Below, in pieces: positions 1-8,846 of a stretch of 56,694 nucleotides of DNA. The notes beneath the pieces were generated by a model, which searched no databases, was not told the DNA's origin, and was given only the letters and a program-made list of their open reading frames with translations. The stretch is from Virgibacillus alimentarius. Lineage in GTDB: Bacteria; Bacillota; Bacilli; Bacillales; Amphibacillaceae. Every line of letters starts with the position of its first letter. The stretch's first letter is position 1. Where the stretch lies: contig NZ_JFBD01000009.1 in assembly GCF_000709085.1 (NCBI RefSeq), positions 1-56,694 of the forward strand, in the 5' to 3' direction. A program made the translations under genes and the position numbers.

Positions 1-4
1 AAAA

Positions 5-39
5 AAAGAGTAGTTCGAGGAAAAACTACTCTTTGCTAT
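5..39 (-). terminator. intrinsic terminator after the small ORF at 98
   Basis: An 11-bp inverted repeat (AAAGAGTAGTT and its complement) around a short loop. Read on the minus strand it is followed by a T run formed by the A tract at the window start. It would end the transcript of the small ORF at 98-271. Confidence 0.7.
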
Positions 40-97
40 GAAGAATGATCGGGGAATTCATGAGGACTGTCTGAGGTTAATTCTTACGTGGACAAAT

Positions 98-271
98 TTA
101 TGATGTTGAAAATACTGGCTGATTTACATTCTTTTGTTTTGAATCAAGCTCTGATAGCCGATAGTTTGTTGCACCAACAATTTCAACCAGCTGGCTAATT
201 GTTTTTTCATGCTGCTGTACTTTTTTTATCAAGTCATTCATTACCCTTTCATGTGAATTTTCACTCACCAT
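98..271 (-). CDS. small hypothetical protein, 57 aa
   Basis: I do not recognise this protein. The ATG at 271 is preceded by a strong GGGGGTGA ribosome site, so I prefer it to the upstream start that adds 15 residues (METWYNC...). The product is hydrophilic and probably helical: residues 10-35 (VMNDLIKKVQQHEKTISQLV) have heptad-like spacing that could form a short coiled coil. No signal peptide, membrane segment or cysteine pair is seen. It is followed by an intrinsic terminator at 5-39 and lies after hpf, separated by an AT-rich gap, so it is probably a one-gene transcript. The ribosome site and terminator argue that it is real; its function is unknown. Confidence 0.55.
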   Translation of the reverse strand: MVSENSHERVMNDLIKKVQQHEKTISQLVEIVGATNYRLSELDSKQKNVNQPVFSTS

Positions 272-483
272 TTCACCCCCTCTTTGTCTGTTGGTACAGT
301 TATACCATGTTTCCAATTATCTGGCGAATAGCAAAATTTAAATTTTAACGTTAAATTTCCTATCGTTTTTGGGTATTTTTTCAATTTTTATATGATTTCA
401 TAAATTATGTCATCATTTTTTTGACTTTAATATAAGCTGAAATTTAAATTTAATCTACATTTAAATAATTTTTAAAAAGCATA
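272..483. other. AT-rich intergenic stretch
   Basis: Very AT-rich gap between the small ORF and the hpf terminator. It holds a 12-bp perfect palindrome TTTAACGTTAAA at 344-355, which may be chance given the composition. I see no gene or clear promoter. Confidence 0.4.
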
Positions 484-519
484 TAAAAAGACGACCCCCC
501 CGTGTTAAAGAGGTCGCCC
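484..519 (-). terminator. intrinsic terminator of hpf
   Basis: On the minus strand GGCGACC pairs with GGTCGTC (one G-U pair) and is followed by TTTTTAT. It lies just past the hpf stop codon. The loop side contains a run of seven G residues. Confidence 0.7.
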
Positions 520-539
520 TTGAACTATTGTTTTACCAA

Positions 540-1100
540 TTAATTCGGTTCGATTAAACCATACTTACCATCCTTACGCCGATATACGACGTTTGTATCG
601 TTTGTCACTGCATTTGTAAACACATAAAATGCATGTCCTAACATATCCATCTGTAAAACTGCTTCTTCAGAGTCCATTGGTTTTAAATCAAATCTTTTCG
701 TTCTAACAATATCTATTTCATCTTCTTCGTTTTCCTTATCTAAAACTGCTTGACTAGCTTCTTTTTCAAGTTCTGCAAATATATGCTTTGGAGAACCTTT
801 TTGTCTGAATTTACGATTAATCTTCGTCTTATACTTTCTTATTTGTCTTTCTAACTTATCAACTACAAGATCAATTGCAGCATATAAGTCAATATGCTGT
901 TCTTCCGCTCTTAAAAGCAGATCTGTCATTGGAATAGTAACTTCTATTTGCTGTTCTTCATTATAGACACTTAAATTCACATGTACTTCGGATGATGGCG
1001 GTGTATCAAAGTAGCGTTCAAGTTTACCAATCTTTTTTTCTACATAGTCTCTTATTGCTTCAGTCACCTCAATATTTTCACCACGAATATTATATTTCAT
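540..1100 (-). CDS. hpf: ribosome hibernation promoting factor, long form
   Basis: This is a long HPF (YvyD family), which binds the 30S decoding region and pairs idle 70S ribosomes into 100S dimers in stationary phase or stress. Residues 1-100 form the S30AE domain (opening MKYNIRGENIEVTEAIRDYV). A linker leads to the C-terminal dimerisation domain from about residue 130 (KRFDLKPMDSEEAVLQMDML). The length of 186 aa matches long Bacillus HPF. The start is set by GGAGGACACTTAT before the ATG. It stands last in the flagellar block, as in B. subtilis, and ends at its own terminator. In B. subtilis the gene is under SigB and SigH; I could not identify a convincing matching promoter in the 147 bp upstream. 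Confidence 0.95.
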   Translation of the reverse strand: MKYNIRGENIEVTEAIRDYVEKKIGKLERYFDTPPSSEVHVNLSVYNEEQQIEVTIPMTDLLLRAEEQHIDLYAAIDLVVDKLERQIRKYKTKINRKFRQKGSPKHIFAELEKEASQAVLDKENEEDEIDIVRTKRFDLKPMDSEEAVLQMDMLGHAFYVFTNAVTNDTNVVYRRKDGKYGLIEPN

Positions 1101-1247
1101 ATAAGTGTCCTCCTTTCATCTTATATATATAGTATACTATTTTTCCGAATAAATTTCCTGCCTGAACAACTTATTTTAAATAATTTTTTAGGAAATTTGT
1201 CGAAAAAACTACATCAATTTTTGTGAAAGATTCGTTGTTAGGCAGAT

Positions 1248-1601
1248 TTACTGTTTACTATCCATAAACATTCCATCGATTGATTCTATCTTGTTATACA
1301 GATTAACGTAAGTTTGATTTGATTTCTTCTTTTTTTTAACTAATTTCATCTCCTGTTTTAAATCTTGAAAGATACAAAGCATTTGCTTCTGAATTTTTTT
1401 ATTGAGCAGAACCAGCTTTTTTCCAACTATTTTTTCGTTGCCAGTGAAAGGAGAAGAAAGATGATGCAAGTGTTCTCCTCTTTGATCGATCAGCTCATTA
1501 ATTTGTTTAATCACGTTCTCTCTATTTTTTGAAGTAATTGGCTGATCTAATACGTGTTCCAATTGTTTGGTTATTGTATAAACCTCTTCTAAACGATTCA
1601 T
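1248..1601 (-). CDS. fliT: FliT-like flagellar export chaperone
   Basis: A small (117 aa) helical, highly charged protein following fliS. By position it is FliT, the export chaperone for the filament cap protein FliD. FliT proteins are poorly conserved, so the call rests mainly on synteny, size and composition. A run of five lysines (residues 90-94) lies in the C-terminal half. Its ATG overlaps the fliS stop codon by one base (TAATG), which implies translational coupling. No signal peptide or membrane segment is present. Confidence 0.75.
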   Translation of the reverse strand: MNRLEEVYTITKQLEHVLDQPITSKNRENVIKQINELIDQRGEHLHHLSSPFTGNEKIVGKKLVLLNKKIQKQMLCIFQDLKQEMKLVKKKKKSNQTYVNLYNKIESIDGMFMDSKQ

Positions 1602-2005
1602 TATACCTGTGCACCTTGAACAGATTGCTCTGTTTTTCGATTTTTTAAAATGACTTGTTTCCAGGTATCTCTAAACTCGCTGACAAGCTGTAGGACTTCT
1701 TCTAGTTCAGTTATTTCATTTTGTATATTTGCTTCCTTAAGCAGATGATGCATATATTCATATAATGGTAGAATTTGTTTTGATATTTCAATTTTCGGAT
1801 CCAATGTTAGCATTAATTCCTGAATAATATTTTGTGCCTTTTGAATATTATTATTTTTAGCTTCATAATTATGTTCATCTATATCTTTCATTGCTTGCTT
1901 TATAAACTTTATACAGCCATTATATAACATAAGAGTCAATTCTCCGCTGGAAGCAGTATGGACTGCATTATGCTGATATGTCTGATATCCCTTATTGATG
2001 GACAT
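1601..2005 (-). CDS. fliS: flagellar secretion chaperone FliS
   Basis: FliS binds the C terminus of flagellin in the cytoplasm and keeps it unpolymerised until export. In Bacillus it also stimulates the FliW-CsrA control loop. The protein is 134 aa and all-helical, with the family signature near residues 15-35 (TASSGELTLMLYNGCIKFIK). It starts 42 bases after fliD with an AGGAGG-type site and is coupled to fliT by a one-base overlap. Its client flagellin is not encoded nearby. Confidence 0.93.
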   Translation of the reverse strand: MSINKGYQTYQHNAVHTASSGELTLMLYNGCIKFIKQAMKDIDEHNYEAKNNNIQKAQNIIQELMLTLDPKIEISKQILPLYEYMHHLLKEANIQNEITELEEVLQLVSEFRDTWKQVILKNRKTEQSVQGAQV

Positions 2006-2047
2006 ATATTATACCTCCTTTTAATGTGCAAATAGATAATATTACAT

Positions 2048-3499
2048 TCATCCATTTGCACCAAACTGGGACATCAATTGTGCTGATTGCATATTCATTC
2101 TTTGAATTGCTTTTTCCATTGCTGTAAATTGATTCCAGTATCTAGTTTCCACTTGTACTAATCGATCTTCAAAAGCTGTAATTCTCTGGTTCAAATCTTT
2201 CATCCGCTTACCAAGTGTATAAGTTTCTAAAGTACTTGTTCCGCTTCCGGCCCGCTTTTTGACTTTATTCATGGTTTCTTCAAGAACATCCTCTAAACGA
2301 TTAACAATGCCACGGCTAGTTCCTTCTGCATTGTTAGAAAAAAGTTTCATCACATCATTCGGATTATCACGCAAAGCATTTTTTAAATCATCTTCATTTT
2401 TAATGATTAATTTTCCGCCATCCATATAATTACTAGAAGTTGTTATTCCAATCTCTGTTAAAGATGAAAATGCCCCACCGGTGTCTACATTCGTGTACCA
2501 GCTTCGTCTCATGGAAAACATACCATCTTTTATCACCGATTCTCCTTTTAATATACCGCTCTTCGCTTTTTCCTCCCATTTTTTAATTTGATCTTCAGAC
2601 ATTTCTTCTTTTTGTTCCACGGTAAGCGGTTTAAAATCACGAAATCTTTCCTCTCTTTGAGATGCATTCAGCTTTTCAATCACTTCATTATATTTGTCAA
2701 TAAATTCCATGATTGACTCAAAAGGCGATTCCGCATCATTCTCAATCGTAATATTTGTATTGCCTTTTGATACATCGTTAAATTGAAAAGTTACACCATT
2801 TAGTTCATACGAATTTATTTTGGATTCCATTTGGAGCCCATTATATTCAAACTCCGCATTTGTTCCATTTTTTTCCTTCTTTGGATCCATTTTAAGTGAT
2901 TTAGCGAAGAAAGAGTCTTCCGTAAAATTTATTTCTGGTTCTCCATTTGGACTATATTTTCCGGTTCTTGTCGCTTCCATCATCACATTATTTGTTTGTG
3001 AATCATAAAAAGCCCGGACATTGTTATCTCCATCCGTTATTTTTTTCAATACATCCTCTATGGAATCATTTTCATTTATTTTTATTTCATGGTTTTTCTT
3101 TTCCCCTGCATCATCATATGTAAAAAACTCAATAGTTCCAGGCTTTAAAACTTGATTTGGATCTATTTCTTCTGTGCTTATATTAATAGCTGAACTTGCC
3201 AGTTTTGTTACCTTAATCTGGTATGTGCCATTTGCAGAATTTGCCGAAGCAATAGCTTTGATAGCACTCTCCTGAGAGGAATGGACAGATTTTGAATGAT
3301 AAGTATTACTTAATTTCATGTCCAGCATCACATTATCTAATTCCAATAAAGTTTTATTTATATCGCGAAAAGCATCACGTTTCCACGTTAAGGTTGTTTT
3401 ATCTTGATTCATTCGATCTAAGGGCACTCTTTCAGCCGTCATTAATTTATTGACAAGCTGGTCAATATCCATCCCTGTTGCTAAACCGCCGATACGCAT
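2048..3499 (-). CDS. fliD: flagellar filament cap protein FliD (HAP2)
   Basis: FliD forms the cap that assembles exported flagellin at the filament tip. The N terminus (MRIGGLATGMDIDQLVNKLM) is the conserved FliD_N signature, and the C-terminal 80 residues form the expected helical FliD_C region (LGKRMKDLNQRITAFEDRL). I start at the ATG at 3499, giving 483 aa: GAGGTGAT sits five bases upstream, and the alternative GTG at 3508 lies inside that site. A sigma-D promoter lies at 3578-3604, so fliD-fliS-fliT can be expressed late, separately from fliW-csrA. Confidence 0.96.
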   Translation of the reverse strand: MRIGGLATGMDIDQLVNKLMTAERVPLDRMNQDKTTLTWKRDAFRDINKTLLELDNVMLDMKLSNTYHSKSVHSSQESAIKAIASANSANGTYQIKVTKLASSAINISTEEIDPNQVLKPGTIEFFTYDDAGEKKNHEIKINENDSIEDVLKKITDGDNNVRAFYDSQTNNVMMEATRTGKYSPNGEPEINFTEDSFFAKSLKMDPKKEKNGTNAEFEYNGLQMESKINSYELNGVTFQFNDVSKGNTNITIENDAESPFESIMEFIDKYNEVIEKLNASQREERFRDFKPLTVEQKEEMSEDQIKKWEEKAKSGILKGESVIKDGMFSMRRSWYTNVDTGGAFSSLTEIGITTSSNYMDGGKLIIKNEDDLKNALRDNPNDVMKLFSNNAEGTSRGIVNRLEDVLEETMNKVKKRAGSGTSTLETYTLGKRMKDLNQRITAFEDRLVQVETRYWNQFTAMEKAIQRMNMQSAQLMSQFGANG

Positions 3500-3577
3500 C
3501 AATATCACCTCATAAAGAAATTCAAGAATTACTGCATAAATGAAGTTCTGTCGTTTTTAAATTTATTTTCAAATCTT

Positions 3578-3604
3578 ATATCGGCTTCGCTGCTTGTATT
3601 GTTA
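3578..3604 (-). promoter_or_regulatory. sigma-D (FliA-type) promoter of fliD
   Basis: On the minus strand TAAC is followed after 15 bases by GCCGATAT. The -10 element matches the sigma-D consensus GCCGATAT at all eight positions and the -35 matches TAAA at three of four. It lies between csrA and fliD, where hag with its own sigma-D promoter would stand in B. subtilis. Confidence 0.85.
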
Positions 3605-3619
3605 AGTATTTTTCTTTTA

Positions 3620-3841
3620 CTAATTCTTTTCATTTAATAAGTGGAGTAAATCAGAGGAAACATTTGCTGCTTCATTATTTTGCTTTTGAATATCAAGATA
3701 TATTTCCTTTCGATATATGTCGATTGAATTCGGAGCTGATACACCTAACTTAATTTGATCTCCTTCTATTGCCAGCACCTTTATTTCGATGTCTTCTCCT
3801 ATTTGAATGGATTCATTCTTTTTTCTGGTAAGCACAAGCAT
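3620..3841 (-). CDS. csrA: carbon storage regulator CsrA
   Basis: CsrA is a dimeric RNA-binding protein that represses flagellin translation by occupying the hag leader; FliW relieves this. The first residues ([20 protein letters not shown]) are the canonical CsrA N terminus. The protein is 73 aa with a polar C-terminal tail after residue 55. I choose the second of two adjacent ATGs because it gives the family N terminus and a seven-base gap to GGAG; starting at 3844 adds one Met. It overlaps or abuts fliW (TAATGATG), indicating coupling. The usual target hag is absent downstream. Confidence 0.95.
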   Translation of the reverse strand: MLVLTRKKNESIQIGEDIEIKVLAIEGDQIKLGVSAPNSIDIYRKEIYLDIQKQNNEAANVSSDLLHLLNEKN

Positions 3842-3843
3842 CA

Positions 3844-4293
3844 TTAATCTCCTTTCGCTTTCGAAACAGCTTGAGGTGCGATTGGAGCTTTTGTAGTATA
3901 ATCGATTTCTGTTAATATATACTGTTTTCCTTGTTTATTCGTTCGATTTATAATCAACGGGGCTTTTAAATTGATTGTACTCTTATCAAAGGGGCTTTTT
4001 AACGTTACAATCGTTAAAACAAAAACATCATTTTTATCTTGTATCTGTAAATTTTCAAGCAAGTTATTATCTATTTCAAATTCATAATCACAGTAGAAAT
4101 GATAAGGATCCGTGACTATAAAAGCTATATCTTGTGATTTAACAGATTGTAAAATTTGAAACAAGGGGTTTCCAGTCAAATCCAATAACATAAATTTAGT
4201 TTCCTTAGCAAAACCCGGCAGGCCGTGGGAAAAACTGATAATATTTTGATTTTTTATTGCTACTTCACCTGTATATTTAGTTAAAATGTTCAC
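3844..4293 (-). CDS. fliW: flagellar assembly factor FliW
   Basis: FliW binds either flagellin or CsrA. When flagellin is exported, freed FliW removes CsrA from hag mRNA. At 149 aa it has the usual length, with the family pattern near the N terminus ([20 protein letters not shown]) and [19 protein letters not shown] in the C-terminal half. An AAAGGAGG site precedes the ATG. It follows the flgL terminator, so fliW-csrA probably has its own promoter, which I could not assign. B. subtilis has yviE between flgL and fliW; it is absent here. Confidence 0.95.
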   Translation of the reverse strand: MNILTKYTGEVAIKNQNIISFSHGLPGFAKETKFMLLDLTGNPLFQILQSVKSQDIAFIVTDPYHFYCDYEFEIDNNLLENLQIQDKNDVFVLTIVTLKSPFDKSTINLKAPLIINRTNKQGKQYILTEIDYTTKAPIAPQAVSKAKGD

Positions 4294-4363
4294 GTTGGAA
4301 CCTCCTTTACACCGTTTTTCTAAATTTTTTAGTCGGATTCAGTGATAAAATTAAACTTGCTAA

Positions 4364-4388
4364 TAAAACCCTGGACATCAATCCAGGG
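4364..4388 (-). terminator. intrinsic terminator of the flgM-flgL transcript
   Basis: Perfect CCCTGGA/TCCAGGG stem with a six-base loop, followed on the minus strand by TTTTATT. It lies 17 bases beyond the flgL stop codon and separates flgL from fliW-csrA. Confidence 0.75.
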
Positions 4389-4405
4389 TCCATTCTCATT
4401 CTTTA

Positions 4406-5287
4406 CTAGCGCAGAAAGTCTATTAACGAAGGCTGTATGATTCTTGACCCGGCAGATAGGGCAGCGCGATGAAGGCTTTCTTGTGTGAGCAAATTCGTAA
4501 TCGCTTCCTCATAATCTATATTTTCATTATCGGACATCGCTTTCTTTGTTATGATTTCTTGATCATTCAAGCGGTTTTCTATCAATTCTAGACGATTGAT
4601 GCGCGCACCTAGATCTGCTCTCATATTAACAACATTGTCAGCATGATTATTCAATGTTGCAATACTCTTTTCAATCTCATCTCGATTATTTTCCTCTAAC
4701 GCTCCTATAAATGAATTAATGTCTTCGAATAATGTTTCCGTAAATAAAGCCGACCCATCCACATTAACCTTGAGCTTAGTTCCTTTGGATACTTCAATTT
4801 CTACAGGATTAGAATTATTTTTTAATTGCACATTGCCTGTCCCATCTGTTTGAATAGGTGCATTCTCTATGTCCGTTCCATTAAAAATATGTTTGCCATT
4901 TACGTTTGTATTTGCAATTTCCATTAAATGTTCTTTGAGTTGTTTTACTTCTTCCTTCATGCTTTGCCTTCCTAGCTCATCATATGTATCATTACTTGCT
5001 TGTACAGCTAATTCACTTAATTTTTGCATTGTTTGTGTAGCCTTGTCTAAAGCTGTATCAGAGCTGTCCATCCAGCTATAAACTTCATTGATATTTCGTT
5101 TATACTGGTGAATTTCTGCTACCTGTGAACGAAAGTTTACCCCTTGCATGGCTACAACTGGATCTTGAGAAGGGAGACTGATTTTCTTCCCAGTATTTAA
5201 CTGTTCAAAATAAGTATTAAACTTCTTATAACTGTTTGTTAAATTTCTTAACATATTATTCGTTAGCATTCCTTGTGTAATTCGCAT
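4406..5287 (-). CDS. flgL: flagellar hook-filament junction protein FlgL (HAP3)
   Basis: FlgL is one of the two junction proteins between hook and filament. The N terminus (MRITQGMLTNNMLRNLTNSY) and the helical C terminus (LTQESLHRAALSAGSRIIQP) are the flagellin-like D0/D1 segments typical of FlgL. The protein is 293 aa, the usual length. The start at 5287 follows GGCGGTGAT; the in-frame GTG at 5296 overlaps that site. The gene begins 12 bases after flgK, a standard pair, and ends at a terminator. Confidence 0.95.
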   Translation of the reverse strand: MRITQGMLTNNMLRNLTNSYKKFNTYFEQLNTGKKISLPSQDPVVAMQGVNFRSQVAEIHQYKRNINEVYSWMDSSDTALDKATQTMQKLSELAVQASNDTYDELGRQSMKEEVKQLKEHLMEIANTNVNGKHIFNGTDIENAPIQTDGTGNVQLKNNSNPVEIEVSKGTKLKVNVDGSALFTETLFEDINSFIGALEENNRDEIEKSIATLNNHADNVVNMRADLGARINRLELIENRLNDQEIITKKAMSDNENIDYEEAITNLLTQESLHRAALSAGSRIIQPSLIDFLR

Positions 5288-5299
5288 ATATATCACCGC

Positions 5300-6802
5300 C
5301 TACCTTCCTACTAGCCCCATGTTATTAATAATCCGATCGAGCATTTCATCTAACGTTGTCATACTTCTAGCTGCAGCGTTATATGCATGTTGATATTTGA
5401 CCATATTTGTGATTTCTTCGTCTAATGACACAGAACTAACTGAAAGCCGCTGATTATCTACTTGAGAACGAAGAATTTCTGTATTTTTAGCCATTCTGTG
5501 CGCTTCCTGTCCACGGACTCCTAAATCACCAATCAAAGATTCATAAAAGCTATTTAACGTTGTATTGCTTCCCAGACTTGTAAGCTTTTCATCAAAAATA
5601 TTTGCTAAAGATGCTGCATTGTCCCCGTTGCCTGAATTCTCATCAATACTAGCTGCTATCAAATCCGGTTCATCCAATATTTCCCGAGAAACCGTTATTG
5701 ATCCTGCAGCACCATAACCTTTCTTAAATTCAAACAGAGCCTTTCCTTTATTTTCGTTTAGATCATATCCTTCTTGATGGACTCCATTAAAAGCTGTAGC
5801 AAATGTTGCTGCTAACTTGTCTAGGTTTGCTAACATATCCGGATAGATACCTTCTAATTTATCTTTATGCATATATCCGTAAGATTCAATGATACCGGCT
5901 AAAGAACCAGTTGTTTGCTTTATTGGTATTGTCTTTTCACCTGTTTGTAAAGATGTTACAGCTTGATTATCCGGTGAATAATAGACGGATAATGTTTGTA
6001 CTTCACCTGTTTGTCCATCTATTAAAGTTGCTGGAGGGGTGAACGGTTGTCCTTTGGCATCAACCAATTCAATTGTTGCTACTCCATCTGCAACGTCTAG
6101 CGCGTTTTCACTGCTTTTATGATAGGTAACCTTTATATTGACAATTTCAGATAATCCATCAAGCAAACGATCGCGATGATCATAAAGATCATTCGCTAAA
6201 TATCCACTAGATTCCAGATGTTTTATTTGTTCATTTATTTCGTTTACTTGCCCCAATAAACTGTTTGCACCTTTTACAGTTATACCGATTTTATTTTGTA
6301 AGTCTGATCGATTCGCGTTTAGCGATTCGGATAAATAATTAAATGTTTCAGCAACTGCAAGCCCACGTTGAACAACAACAGACCTAGCCCCTGAATTGGT
6401 AGGATGGGCGGATAATTCTTGCAGAGAATCCCTAAATTGATTCATTGTGCTACCTAATCCATTTTTTGATTGTTCATGCATTAATCTTTCCATTCGACTG
6501 ATAGCATCAGACATTTCAACCCAATATCCTGCCTTGCTATTTTCCGTACGATATTGATAATCTAAAAACTGATTGCGAATCCTTTCAATAGACCCTGTTT
6601 CCACACCGTTTCCCATTTGTCCGGCAATTTGAGGACGATTTCTTGAAGCTGATGGATATGGTCTTGCTGTTTCGAAATGAACCCGCTGTCTCGAGTATCC
6701 CTCGGTATTCACATTAGAAATATTATGACCTGTTGTATATAAAGCTGAACGCTGCGTAGATAGGGCTTGTTTTGCCATTTCTAATCCATGAAAGGTACTC
6801 AT
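5300..6802 (-). CDS. flgK: flagellar hook-associated protein FlgK (HAP1)
   Basis: FlgK is the hook-proximal junction protein. The N-terminal rod/hook motif (YTTGHNISNVNTEGYSRQRV, about residues 22-41) and the C-terminal motif (EEITNMVKYQHAYNAAARSM) are diagnostic. It is 500 aa. It follows flgN by 30 bases and precedes flgL by 12, in a compact operon. FlgN, the upstream product, is its export chaperone. Confidence 0.97.
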   Translation of the reverse strand: MSTFHGLEMAKQALSTQRSALYTTGHNISNVNTEGYSRQRVHFETARPYPSASRNRPQIAGQMGNGVETGSIERIRNQFLDYQYRTENSKAGYWVEMSDAISRMERLMHEQSKNGLGSTMNQFRDSLQELSAHPTNSGARSVVVQRGLAVAETFNYLSESLNANRSDLQNKIGITVKGANSLLGQVNEINEQIKHLESSGYLANDLYDHRDRLLDGLSEIVNIKVTYHKSSENALDVADGVATIELVDAKGQPFTPPATLIDGQTGEVQTLSVYYSPDNQAVTSLQTGEKTIPIKQTTGSLAGIIESYGYMHKDKLEGIYPDMLANLDKLAATFATAFNGVHQEGYDLNENKGKALFEFKKGYGAAGSITVSREILDEPDLIAASIDENSGNGDNAASLANIFDEKLTSLGSNTTLNSFYESLIGDLGVRGQEAHRMAKNTEILRSQVDNQRLSVSSVSLDEEITNMVKYQHAYNAAARSMTTLDEMLDRIINNMGLVGR

Positions 6803-6832
6803 CTTCTCACTCTCCCTGCAGAAATTTATCTC

Positions 6833-7324
6833 TTAAGCTTTCGAGTCAAAAACAGTTCTTTTTACTGATACCTTTTTTGATTTGTTTCCATAGTTCATAT
6901 TGTTTATAGAAGGATTCAGCACGTTAAGTGATAATTGCACAAATTGCATCGACTGCTGAATTAAGGCGTGGTTAAGCTGCTCCTGTTGTTTTAAAAGCAG
7001 AATAAGGTCCTTCAGAAGATGTGATTTCCTTTCCAATTCATTTTTTTCTTTTTGATTGGAGAGCAAGTTCAACAACTCTGTCAATGTAGGCCTATTATTT
7101 AATGGGTAATTATTCTGTAAAAACCAATGATCTATCGCAGCTTTCCTGTCTGATTCTGATTGTTCTAGCAATTGAATATATTTCCGTTCCTCAATGAGCA
7201 CCATTTGTAACTTGTCTAAAGAGCCCTCTTTAACAGCCTCGGTTTTTTGCTTGGCATTTTCTAATAATGCATCATGTAAACGAATAAGATTTTCTATGAC
7301 TTGTATAATGGCTTTTACAGACAC
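6833..7324 (-). CDS. flgN: FlgN-family chaperone (YvyG)
   Basis: FlgN keeps FlgK and FlgL export-competent in the cytoplasm. The protein is 163 aa and almost entirely helical with long charged stretches (residues 1-45 and 85-120), as in the family. The call rests on this profile and on its position between flgM and flgK; the sequence itself is weakly conserved. The gene starts 17 bases after flgM. Confidence 0.85.
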   Translation of the reverse strand: MSVKAIIQVIENLIRLHDALLENAKQKTEAVKEGSLDKLQMVLIEERKYIQLLEQSESDRKAAIDHWFLQNNYPLNNRPTLTELLNLLSNQKEKNELERKSHLLKDLILLLKQQEQLNHALIQQSMQFVQLSLNVLNPSINNMNYGNKSKKVSVKRTVFDSKA

Positions 7325-7341
7325 CTTTTATCTTCCCCTCG

Positions 7342-7605
7342 TTATTGCTTCGACCAAAAATCGAACATTTTTTTCGCTAAAACTTCGTGATTTACTTGAT
7401 ATTTGCCAGATTCAATTTGTTTTTTTATGTCCTGTACATAGGCTTTTCGCTTTGTGCTTGGCTGATTGTTTTCTTGTAGCTGCTTTGCACGATTGGAAAT
7501 CTCCAATCGATCCTGTTGATCTATCTCCTTCTTTTGTTCAGCTTGGCTTTGTAATTGTTTTTTATATAGATTAAAATTTGAATGATTAGGACCATGTATT
7601 TTCAT
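7342..7605 (-). CDS. flgM: anti-sigma-D factor FlgM
   Basis: FlgM binds and inhibits sigma-D until the hook is finished, when it is exported. The start at 7605 gives 87 aa (MKIHGPNHSNFNLYKKQLQS), close to B. subtilis FlgM (88 aa); an upstream in-frame ATG would add 15 residues but a GAGGTG site favours this one. The C-terminal half (VQDIKKQIESGKYQVNHEVL) is the sigma-binding helical region, and residues 20-45 are polar, consistent with the disordered N-terminal half of the family. It lies between yvyF and flgN, as in B. subtilis. Confidence 0.93.
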   Translation of the reverse strand: MKIHGPNHSNFNLYKKQLQSQAEQKKEIDQQDRLEISNRAKQLQENNQPSTKRKAYVQDIKKQIESGKYQVNHEVLAKKMFDFWSKQ

Positions 7606-7694
7606 CGTAAAACACACACCTCGCTTCTCATTTAATGCAAAATCGTTCACTATCCTTATTACATGAAATCATTTATCTCAAAAACTTTGATCGG

Positions 7695-8105
7695 CTATTC
7701 ATTATTCTTATCGAGTGTATAATAAACTCGTATTTTCTTATTCATAGTTTTTTCTTTTTTTGCCTTTTCATGTTGTTCTAATTCTTCTAGTAATGTTTCT
7801 GAGCAACGGCCGCATAACCTCCCAGAATTGATTGGCACTCCGCATTTTTTACATGGATATGCTAATTTAGAGAACTTGGACGTACTTAATCGTCCTTCTT
7901 TCATAAACTTAATAATCAGCAACTCATCGACATCAGTAACCGCAGCAATTTCTGATATTGTTGCTTCTCTATTCTTTCGCTTTATTAAGAAGCGATAAAC
8001 TGTCTCAAATGCTTTTTCTTCTTCTTCGTAACATTTTCGGCAAATGTCACGAATATTTTTCACATAAACTGAATCACAGCGAGAGCAATTTGCTATTTCA
8101 GTCAT
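7695..8105 (-). CDS. yvyF: YvyF flagellar-operon zinc-ribbon protein
   Basis: This 136-aa protein belongs to the YvyF family found between comFC and flgM. Two cysteine clusters resemble zinc ribbons: CSRCDSVYVKNIRDICRKC near residue 7 and CKKCGVPINSGRLCGRC near residue 86. Between them is a helix-turn-helix-like segment (ATISEIAAVTDVDELLIIKF). These features suggest a regulatory or nucleic-acid-binding role; the family has no settled biochemical function that I know of. A GGAGG site precedes the ATG. The gene sits 53 bases after comFC. Confidence 0.88.
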   Translation of the reverse strand: MTEIANCSRCDSVYVKNIRDICRKCYEEEEKAFETVYRFLIKRKNREATISEIAAVTDVDELLIIKFMKEGRLSTSKFSKLAYPCKKCGVPINSGRLCGRCSETLLEELEQHEKAKKEKTMNKKIRVYYTLDKNNE

Positions 8106-8158
8106 TTTTTGCCATCCTCCATTTGCACATTATAGCATAACGTAACGAGCAGGTTTGA

Positions 8159-8845
8159 TCAGCTACGTATTAATGTATAAGCATATACTGCAGGGCAGCC
8201 ATTTTCTAATAATAGTTCTGCAGCATGGCGTAATGTTCTGCCTGTTGTATATATATCATCGACAAGAATAACGGGTTTGTTAACTTTTTTTGTTAGGAAA
8301 AATGGATTTTTTGTAGCCAAACGCTCTTTACGTGTTTTCTTGGACTGTTTCTCACTATATACTCTGGTTATGAATTCCTCCCTTTTGGGAATTAAATAAT
8401 CCGCTAACACTTTTGCTTGATTAAACCCACGTTCTAAGATCCTCTCACTGCTTAAAGGTATCGAGATAACACATACTTTTTTAGATAAAAAAGCAAACGT
8501 GTTCTTAAATGTTTCGATAAAGATTTGTTCAAAAGCACAGGACAAATGGTAATCACCGCGATATTTCCACCTTGTGACCATATCCTGCATCCGTTCATTG
8601 TAATTAAATATAGAGTAATTAAACTTTAATGGGTCTTGCTTGAATCTTTGTTCCCATTGCATACAATCAGAGCATATGTATTGTTTCTCTTTCAGTTGGC
8701 AACTGCATTTTTTGCATCGATTTCCCTCGATGACCTTTAAGGCATTTTCACATTGGTTACAAAGTGTTTTTGTTCTTCCCATAGACCATAAATTCTCCCA
8801 GTTCATTTCTGGAATACAAAGCCCATCACACCATACACAGTACAT
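8159..8845 (-). CDS. comFC: ComFC competence phosphoribosyltransferase-like protein
   Basis: ComFC is needed for DNA uptake in competent cells, with the helicase ComFA. The N-terminal 70 residues contain several CxxC pairs (CVWC, CNQC, CKKCSC, CSDC) forming zinc-binding sites. The C-terminal part is a phosphoribosyltransferase fold with the PRPP signature VILVDDIYTTGRT near residue 195. The length of 228 aa is normal. It starts one base after the comFA stop codon, with its ribosome site (GGGGAGGG) inside comFA. comFB, which separates the two genes in B. subtilis, is missing here. Confidence 0.94.
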   Translation of the reverse strand: MYCVWCDGLCIPEMNWENLWSMGRTKTLCNQCENALKVIEGNRCKKCSCQLKEKQYICSDCMQWEQRFKQDPLKFNYSIFNYNERMQDMVTRWKYRGDYHLSCAFEQIFIETFKNTFAFLSKKVCVISIPLSSERILERGFNQAKVLADYLIPKREEFITRVYSEKQSKKTRKERLATKNPFFLTKKVNKPVILVDDIYTTGRTLRHAAELLLENGCPAVYAYTLIRS

Positions 8846-8846
8846 A

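Noticed and set aside
7670-7710. GCCGATCA on the minus strand before flgM as a sigma-D promoter
   Set aside because: The -10 matches partly, but no TAAA-like -35 occurs at 13-16 bases, and the element overlaps the yvyF stop codon.
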